DNA of 64,000 bases from Acidibrevibacterium fodinaquatile (GTDB taxonomy: Bacteria > Pseudomonadota > Alphaproteobacteria > Acetobacterales > Acetobacteraceae): positions 310,001-374,000 of the forward strand of contig NZ_CP029176.1 of NCBI RefSeq assembly GCF_003352165.1. Direction: 5' to 3'. The notes beneath the pieces are model-generated. The model was not told the origin of the DNA. It saw nothing but the letters and a program-made list of their open reading frames with translations, and made no database searches. The translations under genes were made by a program, and so were the position numbers. Of the stretch, positions 25,875 through 33,016 are shown in pieces. The first letter of the stretch is position 1, and each line of letters begins with the position of its first letter.

Positions 25875-26986
25875 CGCTTCCCTCCCGGCTTGCGGCTGAA
25901 GGGCAGCGACGGCTGTCGTGCTGGTGGTTCGGAGGTCCGCGCAGCGGTGGTGGCGCGCCTATCCGCAGATCGCGCGGGCCCACTACAAGAGTTAGATTCT
26001 GAGTTAGACTCTAAGTTAAGGCCCGGAATCGCGGTTTCCGGCCAAAGTGTTAGCTGCGGTTCGTGCGTGCGAAGTCCCGATAGGGCTGCGTGCGGAGTCC
26101 CGATACCGTTTGCGTGCGAAGTCCCGAGCGTTTCCACAGCGCCATCCACAGGGACTGTGGATAAGTGGGCCGGCAGGATGCGCAGCAGCTCGCGGTGGCC
26201 CTGCCACTCGATGCGCAGGCGATAGCCGGGCAGCGGCTGGCGCGCGGCGATGCGCCGGATCTGGAGCGCGAAATCGGAGACGCGCACCAGGCTGCCGGAC
26301 TTCTCGTGGAGATGGGGGATCTCGAATAGCCAACCCTTCGGCTGGCGGCCGGCGTGCTTGCGAGCGACGCGATACAGCCAGCGCTCGATGCCGCCGGTCA
26401 GCCGGAAGTAGGCGGGATCGATAGCGAGAACGAGCGAGCGGTCGATGACGCCGCGGTAGAACCAATCGGGGAGGACGAACTCCATGCCCTCGACGCGGCC
26501 CTCACGCGTCGTGCATTCCTCCCATTCGTTGATCCACGAGAACTGGTGACGCCGCCAATGCTCGCCGCTGCGGATAGTGGTGCGGATGACGGTCGACTGC
26601 AGGCGGGCGAGCGCGCCCTTCAGCAGTTTGTAGTCGCGAGCCCCCGTCTGGCGGCCAATGGAGGTCAGCAGCTGATAGGGTGTGAACCGGAGGAACCGCG
26701 AGGTCTTGAACCCGAGGTTCTCGGCCTCGACGATCTGGCTCGCCGCCCAGATCAGCACGTCGGCGTCCCAGATGGTCGCCATGCCGTGCTCGGGCACGGC
26801 GTAGACCTCGACGCGAACGTCGGCGGCTTCGTAGAGGATCGGCGTCGTGCGTCTGGTCTTGGCGAGGGAGAAGAACGGCCGTTCCATCAGGTCGCGCTGA
26901 TCGCGTGGGCTGGCGTCGCCGGTGGCGACGACGAACGGTTCGAGCTTGCTTCGCTCGCTGGCAGTGATGAGGCGGCGCGACGACAT
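25871..26986 (-). CDS. repA: RepA-type replication initiator
   Basis: A 371-residue replication initiator of the RepA type found with parA-traF in Tn4371-like elements. The core has RTTPILYEAADVRVEVYA, WDADVLIWAASQIVEAE, FTPYQLLTSIGRQTG and RHQFSWINEWEE, and continues with two winged-helix-like parts (YRVARKHAGRQPKGWLFEI). The start ATG 26986 follows 14 bases after the helix-turn-helix gene. The last 80 codons contain the iterons, DnaA box and AT-rich repeats described at 25988-26164, so the coding end doubles as a candidate origin. Confidence 0.9.
   Translation of the reverse strand: MSSRRLITASERSKLEPFVVATGDASPRDQRDLMERPFFSLAKTRRTTPILYEAADVRVEVYAVPEHGMATIWDADVLIWAASQIVEAENLGFKTSRFLRFTPYQLLTSIGRQTGARDYKLLKGALARLQSTVIRTTIRSGEHWRRHQFSWINEWEECTTREGRVEGMEFVLPDWFYRGVIDRSLVLAIDPAYFRLTGGIERWLYRVARKHAGRQPKGWLFEIPHLHEKSGSLVRVSDFALQIRRIAARQPLPGYRLRIEWQGHRELLRILPAHLSTVPVDGAVETLGTSHANGIGTPHAALSGLRTHEPQLTLWPETAIPGLNLESNSESNSCSGPARSADRRATTAARTSEPPARQPSLPFSRKPGGKR
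25988..26164. other. Candidate vegetative origin inside the 3' end of repA
   Basis: Three 18-base direct repeats TGCGTGCGRAGTCCCGA(T/G) start at 26064, 26087 and 26111, spaced 23-24 bases, about two helical turns. A perfect DnaA box (TGTGGATAA, the inverse of TTATCCACA) sits at 26156-26164 with related ATCCACA and TTCCACA sequences just before it. On the other side, 25988-26120 begins with an AT-rich direct repeat: GAGTTAGATTCT, GAGTTAGACTCT and AAGTTAAG. Iterons, DnaA box and an AT-rich repeat set are the parts of an iteron origin. Function is inferred from layout. Confidence 0.65.
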
Positions 26987-27000
26987 CGAGGAGCGCCGCG

Positions 27001-27252
27001 TCAGCGATGCGCGTGGCCCGCGGCGCGGGCCTCGACATAGCGAGGGTCCGACGTCGAATTGCACGCGGCTTTGTCGGCCCAGGCTTCGAGATCGTCGACC
27101 GCATAGACGACGCGTCCGCCGAGCTTGCGGAAGGTTGGGCCGCTGCCATGGCAGCGGTATTTTTCCAGCGTGCGCGGCGAGATGCCGAGCATGCGCGCGG
27201 CCTCGTGAGTGCGGACGTAGCGCGTAGCGAGCTGCGCGGACCTGTCGAGCAT
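27001..27252 (-). CDS. Helix-turn-helix (AlpA/excisionase-like) protein
   Basis: An 83-residue protein with the MerR/excisionase-type winged helix: VRTHEAARMLGISPRTLEKYRCHGSGPTFRKLGGRVVYAVDDLEAW. Proteins of this kind upstream of repA in conjugative elements are thought to control replication or excision genes. It stands 14 bases before repA and is probably co-transcribed. Whether it acts as a recombination directionality factor cannot be told from the sequence. Confidence 0.88.
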   Translation of the reverse strand: MLDRSAQLATRYVRTHEAARMLGISPRTLEKYRCHGSGPTFRKLGGRVVYAVDDLEAWADKAACNSTSDPRYVEARAAGHAHR

Positions 27253-27352
27253 GGGAAGCCTCCGTCTTGCCTCGAAGCGCCGCGGCCAAGTCGCGGCATG
27301 TCGGGGTCACGGTGGCGGAGAGTTCAGGCGTTGGGGGTGGACAAAGATTTTC

Positions 27353-27372
27353 GAGGGGGTGTGTCCCCCCTC
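27353..27372 (-). terminator. Hairpin downstream of the DUF2285 gene
   Basis: GAGGGGG (27353-27359) pairs with CCCCCTC (27366-27372). On the minus strand the hairpin is followed by GAAAATCTTT, a weak tail, so it could terminate transcripts from 28253-27467 before the helix-turn-helix/repA unit. The surrounding gap 27253-27466 is very GC-rich and contains further potential stems near 27375-27410 but no gene. Confidence 0.4.
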
Positions 27373-27466
27373 GGTCGCGCCGCTGCGCACGGGAGCGCAG
27401 CGCGCGGCGAGCGTAGCGCGGGTGGGCGTAGGACTAGGGTGCGTTCTGGAGGGATCGGTGAGCGCG

Positions 27467-28102
27467 TCAGCCGCCGCGCAGAAGTTTGAGGTAGCCGCGC
27501 TCGACCAGCGCAATCGAGTCGTGGATGAGACGGTTGGCGGTGCGTCGGGCGTGTGAATCCTTCCACTCGACCGATGGAAATCGTGCGTGTTCGGAGCGGA
27601 GGATTATTTCGGCGACCTCGCGTGGGCCGCCCCCAAGTTCGTGGACGTCGAATGCGTGCAGAAGCTGGACGAGCCGGCGCTTCTGCTGAGGCGTCAAGCG
27701 AAGGGCGGAGGGAAGAAGTTTGACGCGCTGGCCACGAAGACGGCGCACGAAGCGCAGTGCGACATCAAGCCGGAGTTCAAAAGAGATGTCGGGCGGCAGC
27801 AGAATGGCAGAACGTGTGCCGGTCTGATCGCTGGGCAGACGAACGTGGAGTTCACCGGAGCCGTCGACGACAACAAGCTCACGGCCCTCGTCGTCTGTGT
27901 CATCAGCAACGACTGATCCCAATCGCGCGGGATCGAGCGACGTGAGTTGGTCGAACCCGCCCGGCGCTGTTTCGAGGATCAGCGTACCGGGCGATAGTTC
28001 GGGCAGCCAGGTGACCGGGGCGGTCCCAACGGGAAGACTTGGGTCATGGGCGAAAACGCAACCCCCATCGCCGAGCGAGACCGACGCGGGCGGTTTCGGC
28101 AT
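27467..28102 (-). CDS. DUF2285 domain protein
   Basis: A 211-residue protein. The N-terminal part (VTWLPELSPGTLILETAP and SVVADDTDDEGRELVVVDGSGELHVRLPS) is beta-rich. The C-terminal part (LTPQQKRRLVQLLHAFDVHELGGGPREVAEIIL ... HARRTANRLIHDSIALVERGYLKLL) is the helical DUF2285 domain with a putative DNA-binding helix-turn-helix. Such proteins occur upstream of repA in rhizobial and sphingomonad conjugative elements and are assumed to regulate replication or transfer. It overlaps the DUF6499-like gene by 59 bases in another frame. Confidence 0.85.
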   Translation of the reverse strand: MPKPPASVSLGDGGCVFAHDPSLPVGTAPVTWLPELSPGTLILETAPGGFDQLTSLDPARLGSVVADDTDDEGRELVVVDGSGELHVRLPSDQTGTRSAILLPPDISFELRLDVALRFVRRLRGQRVKLLPSALRLTPQQKRRLVQLLHAFDVHELGGGPREVAEIILRSEHARFPSVEWKDSHARRTANRLIHDSIALVERGYLKLLRGG

Positions 28103-28253
28103 CGACGGAGGCGCGCGCGATCTGGCGCTGTGTGCGCGCGAAATCGCGGCGGTAATGGGCGTTGCGGCGTAGAAACTCGACGGCGAAGCCGGGGCGCTCG
28201 AGACGGTTCAGGCGGTCAATCGTCTCCGACGAGCGCCAATACTCTGTAGGCAT
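28044..28253 (-). CDS. DUF6499-like small protein
   Basis: A 69-residue protein with the pattern MPTEYWRSSETIDRLNRLE, FAVEFLRRNAHYRRDF and a final ARRWGLRF. This is the small N-terminal 'transcriptional regulator' domain usually found just before, or fused to, DUF2285. Here the two parts are separate, overlapping genes. In many elements they form one protein, so a split is possible, but both parts have intact start and end sequences. Function unknown. Confidence 0.8.
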   Translation of the reverse strand: MPTEYWRSSETIDRLNRLERPGFAVEFLRRNAHYRRDFARTQRQIARASVDAETARVGLARRWGLRFRP

Positions 28254-28374
28254 GGCGTTTCCTCTCGTTTTGTCCCTCCAGGGGGCTTCCACGATCCGGA
28301 AAACTCGTCGGCAAAAGTAGTCCTTAAGGTTGCATCGCGTGTGGCTGCGAGCCGTGGGAGTGTGGGGTGTCGGT

Positions 28375-28638
28375 TCACTGCATCCTGGGTTCAAGCAAGT
28401 GCCGATAGCCCGCCTCCGTCATCCAGCGGGCCCGCGCCAGATGGCTTTCATGAACCGTTTTGGCACGGGCGGGCTCCTGGGCCGGATTGAGGCCGAAGAT
28501 CACCTGGACGACTTCGCGCCAGTCAGCGCCCTCTTCCTCGGCCATCAGCAATCGAAGATAGATCGCGAGATGCTGCTCGTCATAGGCGTTCACGCGTTCG
28601 GTGTGCGGCGGCCGGTCCTGAAAAGGCACCTGAGTCAT
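28375..28638 (-). CDS. DUF2285-like small protein
   Basis: An 87-residue helical protein: VNAYDEQHLAIYLRLLMAEEEGADWREVVQVIFGLNP followed by ARAKTVHESHLARARWMTEAGYRHLL. This block is the small, single-domain DUF2285-related family seen at this spot in alphaproteobacterial conjugative elements. A Shine-Dalgarno-like AGGGGG precedes ATG 28638. It may be a DNA-binding accessory factor; no function is established. The gap to the XRE gene (28639-28865) holds the operators at 28816-28844. Confidence 0.8.
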   Translation of the reverse strand: MTQVPFQDRPPHTERVNAYDEQHLAIYLRLLMAEEEGADWREVVQVIFGLNPAQEPARAKTVHESHLARARWMTEAGYRHLLEPRMQ

Positions 28639-28815
28639 TGCGATCTACCCCCTAGAGATCAAAGCAATGTGTTAGCCATTCATTTACCGCGAATTTTTGC
28701 AAGATTTGCGCCGCGAATACTTACGCCGCGATGCTTGGGGCGCATCACGTTGCTCGCGGAAATGACAAACCGAGGCCTCCGCAGCGTCGATGAATAGCAA
28801 AGGCATGTACGAATC

Positions 28816-28844
28816 GGAACGATCGTTCCTGGAACGATAGTTCC
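28816..28844 (+). promoter_or_regulatory. Tandem 14-bp palindromic operators for an XRE regulator
   Basis: GGAACGATCGTTCC (28816-28829) is a perfect palindrome and is followed after one base by GGAACGATAGTTCC (28831-28844), which has one mismatched pair. Centres are 15 bases apart. They lie 22 bases upstream of the ATG of the XRE gene at 28866, a typical place for self-repression by a dimeric helix-turn-helix protein. They could also control the divergent gene at 28375-28638. Confidence 0.7.
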
Positions 28845-28865
28845 TATATCGGCTCCATCATCGCC

Positions 28866-29111
28866 ATGGATCTCAAGGAGGTCATGGCGGTCAATCTGCG
28901 TCGGTTGCGTCATGCGAAAAAGATGACGCAGGAGGAATTGGCCGAGAGGGCCGGGTTGAGCGCTCGGTACGTCGGAGGGATCGAACGCGCCGACGTCTCG
29001 GCCAGCGTCACGGTGCTCGGCCGGATCGCGGACGCGCTTGAGGTGGAAGCGCCCGAACTGGTGCGGGCAGCAGTCTCGAAGGCTCGGAAAAAGACGCCAG
29101 TAGAGCCCTAA
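28866..29111 (+). CDS. XRE-family helix-turn-helix regulator (plus strand)
   Basis: An 81-residue cI/Xre-like protein with a complete five-helix domain: NLRRLRHAKKMTQEELAERAGLSARYVGGIERADVSASVTVLGRIADALEV. The C-terminus is short and basic (ARKKTPVEP), without a sensor domain. It is related to the convergent XRE protein at 29131-29343; the two share NLRRLRHAK and the QEELA.RAG turn. Two palindromic operators stand just upstream. Role: probably control of transfer or replication genes of the element. Confidence 0.88.
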   Translation: MDLKEVMAVNLRRLRHAKKMTQEELAERAGLSARYVGGIERADVSASVTVLGRIADALEVEAPELVRAAVSKARKKTPVEP

Positions 29112-29130
29112 ACCTGCAAATAGCGGCCGT

Positions 29131-29343
29131 TCACGCCTCGCGGCGGAAGAATTCGACGGGGTCCGCCTCAAGGACCTCGGCGAGCTTTTCCAGCATGTCG
29201 ACGGTTGCGGAATGCTGTTCGCGCTCAAGCATCCCAACATAGTTGCGATTGATGCCCGCACGGTCGGCAAGCTCCTCCTGCGACATGCTTTTGGCATGTC
29301 TCAGTCTTCGCAGATTCGTGGCGACGATCTCCCGCAAGCTCAT
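29131..29343 (-). CDS. XRE-family helix-turn-helix regulator (minus strand)
   Basis: A 70-residue Xre protein: TNLRRLRHAKSMSQEELADRAGINRNYVGMLEREQHSATVDMLEKLAEVLEADPVEFF. ATG 29343 (MSLREIVAT) fits the paralogue's start better than the upstream in-frame start. It is convergent with the XRE gene ending at 29111, 19 bases away. A palindrome (29379-29392) lies upstream and is a plausible autoregulatory site. Confidence 0.87.
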   Translation of the reverse strand: MSLREIVATNLRRLRHAKSMSQEELADRAGINRNYVGMLEREQHSATVDMLEKLAEVLEADPVEFFRREA

Positions 29344-29378
29344 GCGGTGAGATCGCCGTGCCACCTAATATACTGCCA

Positions 29379-29392
29379 CCTAGTAAACTAGG
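29379..29392 (-). promoter_or_regulatory. Palindrome upstream of the minus-strand XRE gene
   Basis: CCTAGT-AA-ACTAGG is a perfect 6-base-arm palindrome 36 bases upstream of ATG 29343. A degenerate half-copy (CCACCTAATATACT) precedes it at about 29361-29374. The site is AT-rich against its surroundings and fits an operator or -10 region for the XRE gene. Confidence 0.55.
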
Positions 29393-29441
29393 TATTCAGC
29401 CTGTTCAAGGTTCGAGATCAGCGTTTGGGAGGTTGAAGGCG

Positions 29442-29472
29442 ATGCCCCGCCCGGACCAGCCGGACGGGGCAT
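29442..29472 (-). terminator. Hairpin downstream of DUF736 gene
   Basis: ATGCCCCG (29442-29449) pairs with CGGGGCAT (29465-29472) around a loop that itself has CCGG pairs. It lies 11 bases past the stop of the DUF736 gene at 29484. No T tract follows, so termination efficiency is uncertain. Confidence 0.4.
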
Positions 29473-29483
29473 TGGAGGCGGGG

Positions 29484-29810
29484 TCAGTCGCTCCGGCGAC
29501 CGTTGGGGCGGGACCAGATCAGGCTGTAGCCCTCGCCCTCTTCGTCGTCGAACAGGTTGGCGAAGATCGGGGCGGTGAAGCTCGGATCGTCGAGCTTGAG
29601 ACCCAGATAGTCGCGGCCCTCGTTGGAGCGCTTGGCCCAGGCGGCGCCGATTTCGACCCGGCCGACATAGACGCGGTGGCTGGGGCTGTTGTCGCCGGAG
29701 CGGTTGGTTTCGGGGACGATCCGGACGTTCTTGGCCTGGACCGAGAGGGTGACGATTTCGCCGGTGAATTCGTTCGAGCCGGTCTTCTTGAAGGTGCCGA
29801 TGGTCGCCAT
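29484..29810 (-). CDS. DUF736 family protein (second copy)
   Basis: A 108-residue DUF736 protein: [61 protein letters not shown] and a final [12 protein letters not shown]. It is a better match to the family pattern than the copy at 23557-23892. AAGGAG lies about 10 bases before ATG 29810. Function unknown; the family is a marker of conjugative elements. Confidence 0.9.
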   Translation of the reverse strand: MATIGTFKKTGSNEFTGEIVTLSVQAKNVRIVPETNRSGDNSPSHRVYVGRVEIGAAWAKRSNEGRDYLGLKLDDPSFTAPIFANLFDDEEGEGYSLIWSRPNGRRSD

Positions 29811-30398
29811 TGTAGTTCTCCTTGATCTCTGTTTCCGAGCCCGCACCATTGCGGCCTCGATGGTGATCGAAGGGCCGGAGGCGATCGACGGCGCACCCCG
29901 AAGGGGCTCGACAGCAAAGGAGGGGCTTTCTTGTCTCGCGAGGAATGACGGCGCAGCCGGCAGGGGAAGAAAGTTTTGACGCCGCTGTTGCGCCATAGGC
30001 GGTCGAGGCTTCAGCCGGCCTTCGGCCAGATCAATCCATCGAAGAGGCCGTTCGGTGCGCTCGGTCTGACAGAGCTGACATCAAGGGGAACGTGGCGATT
30101 CTCGAGTCACCGCAAGTCCGGCCAGTGAATTCAACGGTGGTGTGTCCCCGTCCAGGCAACCGATGGATCTCCTGTTTCTGAAGCCAAGCTTCGGCGGCAC
30201 GCCCTGCCATGCACTTCGTTGGCGCTATTCGTGAGACCTCGCCACCTCCGCCATGTCGTCTCAACGACCGCCACGACTCCCGGCACCCCGCGATGACAGG
30301 GTGCGCTTCGAAGCCAAGCCGCGCTCACTCCGTGTTCGGCGACGAGGGTGGCGAGCATACGGAATGCCTGATCCAGCCCGCCCATCGACGTGACGGTG
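29811..30398. other. Gene-poor 588-base gap
   Basis: Between the DUF736 gene and the membrane-protein gene no reading frame shows a recognisable protein, a credible start with Shine-Dalgarno, or family motif. Short open frames exist on both strands but look like chance GC-rich frames. I see no strong repeat or hairpin here either. Confidence 0.5.
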
Positions 30399-30839
30399 TC
30401 AGCCCCGCGCCAAGCCCTGTCCGGCTGGTCCGGGCGCGGCCATTCCGGTGAAGCGGACGAACGCCGTGACGCTGACGGCGATCGCGCCGATGACGGCGAA
30501 GATCGTCTGCCAGGTGGGTGAAGGCATCGCCATCTGGGCGATTCCATGCGTGGCGCTGTAGCCAGCGACGGTGGCGGGCGCGACATAGAGAAGGATGATC
30601 AGGAGCCGAGCCCACGCCCATGGCACAACGGCGAGCGCAAGCTGGCCAAGGCCAAAGGTGACGCCGCCGGCTACAAGACCCACGGCAATGCCGCCGAGCA
30701 CGCCGGCCCCCGTGTGAAAGGCCAAGATGCCGATCGTCAGACCGGCGAAAAACGGCAGCGCAAAGACAGCGAGGGTGAACAGCAGCCAGCAGATAAAGCC
30801 GATGCCGACGATGACGAGGAGTGGTCCGAAGATGATCAT
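30399..30839 (-). CDS. Small polytopic membrane protein
   Basis: A 146-residue protein with about five hydrophobic helices: IIFGPLLVIVGIGFICWLLF, FALPFFAGLTIGIL, GGIAVGLVAGGVTFGLG, ARLLIILLYVAPATVAGY and TIFAVIGAIAVSVTAFV. There is no motif I recognise. ATG 30839 is chosen at the start of the first helix; the open frame continues far upstream without signs of coding. Position between DUF736 and DUF2493 genes suggests a backbone gene of the element. Function unknown. Confidence 0.65.
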   Translation of the reverse strand: MIIFGPLLVIVGIGFICWLLFTLAVFALPFFAGLTIGILAFHTGAGVLGGIAVGLVAGGVTFGLGQLALAVVPWAWARLLIILLYVAPATVAGYSATHGIAQMAMPSPTWQTIFAVIGAIAVSVTAFVRFTGMAAPGPAGQGLARG

Positions 30840-30987
30840 GGCGGTGTACTCCGTGAGATAAAGGTCTGACGGTCGCGCCTTCCACCACCACCACGGCGCG
30901 ACCGTGAGTATAGCCGCAAACAGGCGCCAGCGGGAGCGGAAATCCCGCTGGCCCTGTGCGGTCCAGCTTGCGTGGGGATGCGCCCCT

Positions 30988-31155
30988 TCATCGCTGGAAG
31001 GGGTCGAATTCGTGGATGACGGCGGCGGGATCGCCGTCATATTCGGCGGCCAGCATGACGCCGAAGTTGCCAGCGTCAGCATGAAAGACGACGACGCAGA
31101 CCATGAGAGTGATGGCGAGGTTCCAGCCGTTAGCGAATGCGAGGGCTTGAGACAT
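30988..31155 (-). CDS. Small 55-aa membrane-anchored protein
   Basis: A 55-residue frame with a hydrophobic N-terminal half (LAFANGWNLAITLMVCVVVFHADAG) and an acidic tail ending EYDGDPAAVIHEFDPFQR. The charge pattern looks like a real small membrane protein, and it is in the same direction as the membrane-protein gene 149 bases downstream. I do not recognise a family. The following gap 31156-31477 shows no convincing gene. Confidence 0.5.
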   Translation of the reverse strand: MSQALAFANGWNLAITLMVCVVVFHADAGNFGVMLAAEYDGDPAAVIHEFDPFQR

Positions 31156-31477
31156 TGATCCGGCTCCTGTGCTGAGGCGGGGACCATCCCCGCGCGACAG
31201 GCGCCCGATGTGTTCGGCCGAGGGCCGCAATCATCGCGAAGGCGGAGACAGAGCGGCGGCACGCTTCAGCGTAAGCCGACCCCTTGTGGGTTGATGGCGT
31301 CAGGCCTCTCGGGCGGACCAAGGATCAGCGCTGATAGACGCGGGGTGGCGCCCGCCGGCAGGAGCCGCCACTCAAAGGCCGTCGCGGACAATGCATGGAA
31401 CCTCGTTGTCCTCACGGTGCGCTGGCCGATCGGCTAAGGTGTGCTTACGAGTCGACATGATGGTTGAGGCATGCGGC

Positions 31478-31687
31478 ATGGCGGAATTCACGGGACGCGA
31501 CCTGCATCTGGTGAAGAAGGCACTCGCCATTGCGGTACTGGCGATCGAGCGGCAGCCGGGGCCGTTTCAATCGGCGTCCGATCAGAGCGATATGAAGGTG
31601 CTGCTCGACGGCCTGATCGAGAATGATACGGAGTTGGCGCACTATGCTCGCGCGGCCCGGATCGCGGTGACGGGTGAACCGGACTGA
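31478..31687 (+). CDS. Small hypothetical protein
   Basis: A 69-residue helical protein (FTGRDLHLVKKALAIAVLAIERQPGPFQS then DMKVLLDGLIENDTELAHYARAARIAVTG). It is one of the few plus-strand genes in the backbone. ATG 31478 begins the protein; the upstream in-frame extension is low-complexity and rejected. No motif is recognised. It converges with the DUF2493 gene. Confidence 0.6.
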   Translation: MAEFTGRDLHLVKKALAIAVLAIERQPGPFQSASDQSDMKVLLDGLIENDTELAHYARAARIAVTGEPD

Positions 31688-31760
31688 AAGGCGGTCTTGC
31701 GGAAAGCCGGTGATCCGCCTTTGCGGTTCGACGTCAATACGTATTGAGGAAAGGCGGCGC

Positions 31761-32690
31761 TCACGCGCCGCCGAACTTCCAGACCGGGATGCCGAGCTTC
31801 TTCGCCTTGTCGGCGAGGTTGTCCTGGATGCCGGTGCCCGGGAAGTGCAGGACGCCGATCGGCAGGGTCTCCACCATTGCATCGTTGCGCTTGAACGGCG
31901 CGGCCTTGGCGTGCTTCGTCCAGTCGGGTTTGAAGGCGATCTGCGTGACCTTACGATTGTCGGCCCATTTGGCGGCAATCAGCTCGGCGCCCTTGGGCGA
32001 TCCGCCGTGCAGCAGCACCATGTCCGGGTGCTTGGCGTGGACCTGATCGAGCTTCGCCCAGACCAGCCGGTGATCGTTGAAGTCGAGGCCGCCGGTGAGT
32101 GCGACCTTCGGACCCGGGGGGAGGAGCACCTGGTTCGCCGCGCGCTTCTTCGCCGCTAGGAAGTCGCGGCTGTCGATCATCGCGGAGGTCAGGTTGCGGT
32201 GATTGACCTTCGACCCGTTGCGCGGCCGCCAGGTTGAATGGGTGTGATGCTCGAATTGGTCGGCGGCCTGGTCGCGCATCAGCTCGAAGGCGTTGCGGCG
32301 TTCGATCAGCGTCTGACCTTCCGCCGTCAGGCGTTCCAGCTCGACGGACTTGACCTCGCTGCCATCCTGTTCCCGTTGCGCGCGTTGCTGCGCCAGCTCG
32401 TTGTCATCGAGTTCGCGTTCGATCCGGTCAATGGCGCGATGGAAGACGTTCACCGTCGACCAGAGCAGGTCCTCGAGGTCGGGTTCGAGGCGAGTGTCGG
32501 CCAGCGCCACCACGAGAGCGTCGAAGATGTCGGAGATGCTGCCTGCAAGGATGTTCGCTTCGGGAAGCGGCCTGGGGTCGGGTTCGTCGTCGAAGGGACG
32601 GTAGCCATAGAGCTGGAGTTCGTGGAGGACCTGGTCGGTCGGGGATGAGGTGTGGTGCGGCTCGAAATCGTCGTCGTGGTCGGTGGTCAT
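31761..32690 (-). CDS. DUF2493 (SLOG/YspA-like) protein
   Basis: A 309-residue protein. Residues 1-190 are helical and acidic, with a coiled-coil-like stretch near 90-150. Residues from about 200 carry the Rossmann-like DUF2493/SLOG fold: KVALTGGLDFNDHRLVWAKLDQVHAKHPDMVLLHGGSPKGAELIAAKWADNR and a final TGIQDNLADKAKKLGIPV. SLOG domains bind nucleotides or nucleotide-derived signals. The gene is a usual member of these elements; function unknown. The start MTTDHDDDF fits the family. Confidence 0.88.
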   Translation of the reverse strand: MTTDHDDDFEPHHTSSPTDQVLHELQLYGYRPFDDEPDPRPLPEANILAGSISDIFDALVVALADTRLEPDLEDLLWSTVNVFHRAIDRIERELDDNELAQQRAQREQDGSEVKSVELERLTAEGQTLIERRNAFELMRDQAADQFEHHTHSTWRPRNGSKVNHRNLTSAMIDSRDFLAAKKRAANQVLLPPGPKVALTGGLDFNDHRLVWAKLDQVHAKHPDMVLLHGGSPKGAELIAAKWADNRKVTQIAFKPDWTKHAKAAPFKRNDAMVETLPIGVLHFPGTGIQDNLADKAKKLGIPVWKFGGA

Positions 32691-32813
32691 CGCGGCTTTC
32701 CTTGTCGGATCGGCCGCGCCCATCGCGGCCTTCATGGCGACGAAGGCGGCGGGCGGAACGGACTTGCACCCGCAGCGCAGCGGAGGGCCGAAGCCTCGGC
32801 GGAGGACCGAAGG

Positions 32814-32876
32814 GGGCCGACTATTTTGTCTCGCGATGTAAAGGCGGCTCCGCCGCCGACGGAAAATAGTCGGCCC
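32814..32876. repeat. 14-bp perfect inverted repeat (long hairpin)
   Basis: GGGCCGACTATTTT (32814-32827) is perfectly inverted at 32863-32876, with an inner GGCGG/CCGCC stem in the 35-base loop. It sits in the 32691-33016 gap between two minus-strand genes (DUF2493 and toprim). On the minus strand the outer arm ends in AAAATAGT, not a T tract, so a terminator is not obvious. A recombination or single-strand-origin hairpin is an alternative. The rest of the gap holds no gene. Confidence 0.6.
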
Positions 32877-33016
32877 ACAAGGTTGCCGGTGCGGGCCGCT
32901 TGCTGCCCGATCGCCCTCTCAGAAGGCCGTGGGTGCGGTCCTCTCCGGCGCTGAGGAAAGCATGACCGCCGCCCTACGGTGACGACGCTGGCGAACTGCC
33001 TCTCGTCCCGTTCCGG

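Noticed and set aside
26064-26128. CRISPR-like array
   Set aside because: Only three 18-base repeats with 5-6-base gaps inside repA and no cas genes; they fit iterons.
27353-27372. Third copy of the cargo-slot repeat
   Set aside because: Only 11 bases (GGGGGTGTGTC) match copy A; the rest differs, so it is treated as a hairpin only.
30131-30586. Possible gene in the 588-base gap after DUF736
   Set aside because: Translation is Arg/Ser-rich, no Shine-Dalgarno, and it overlaps the membrane-protein gene in another frame.
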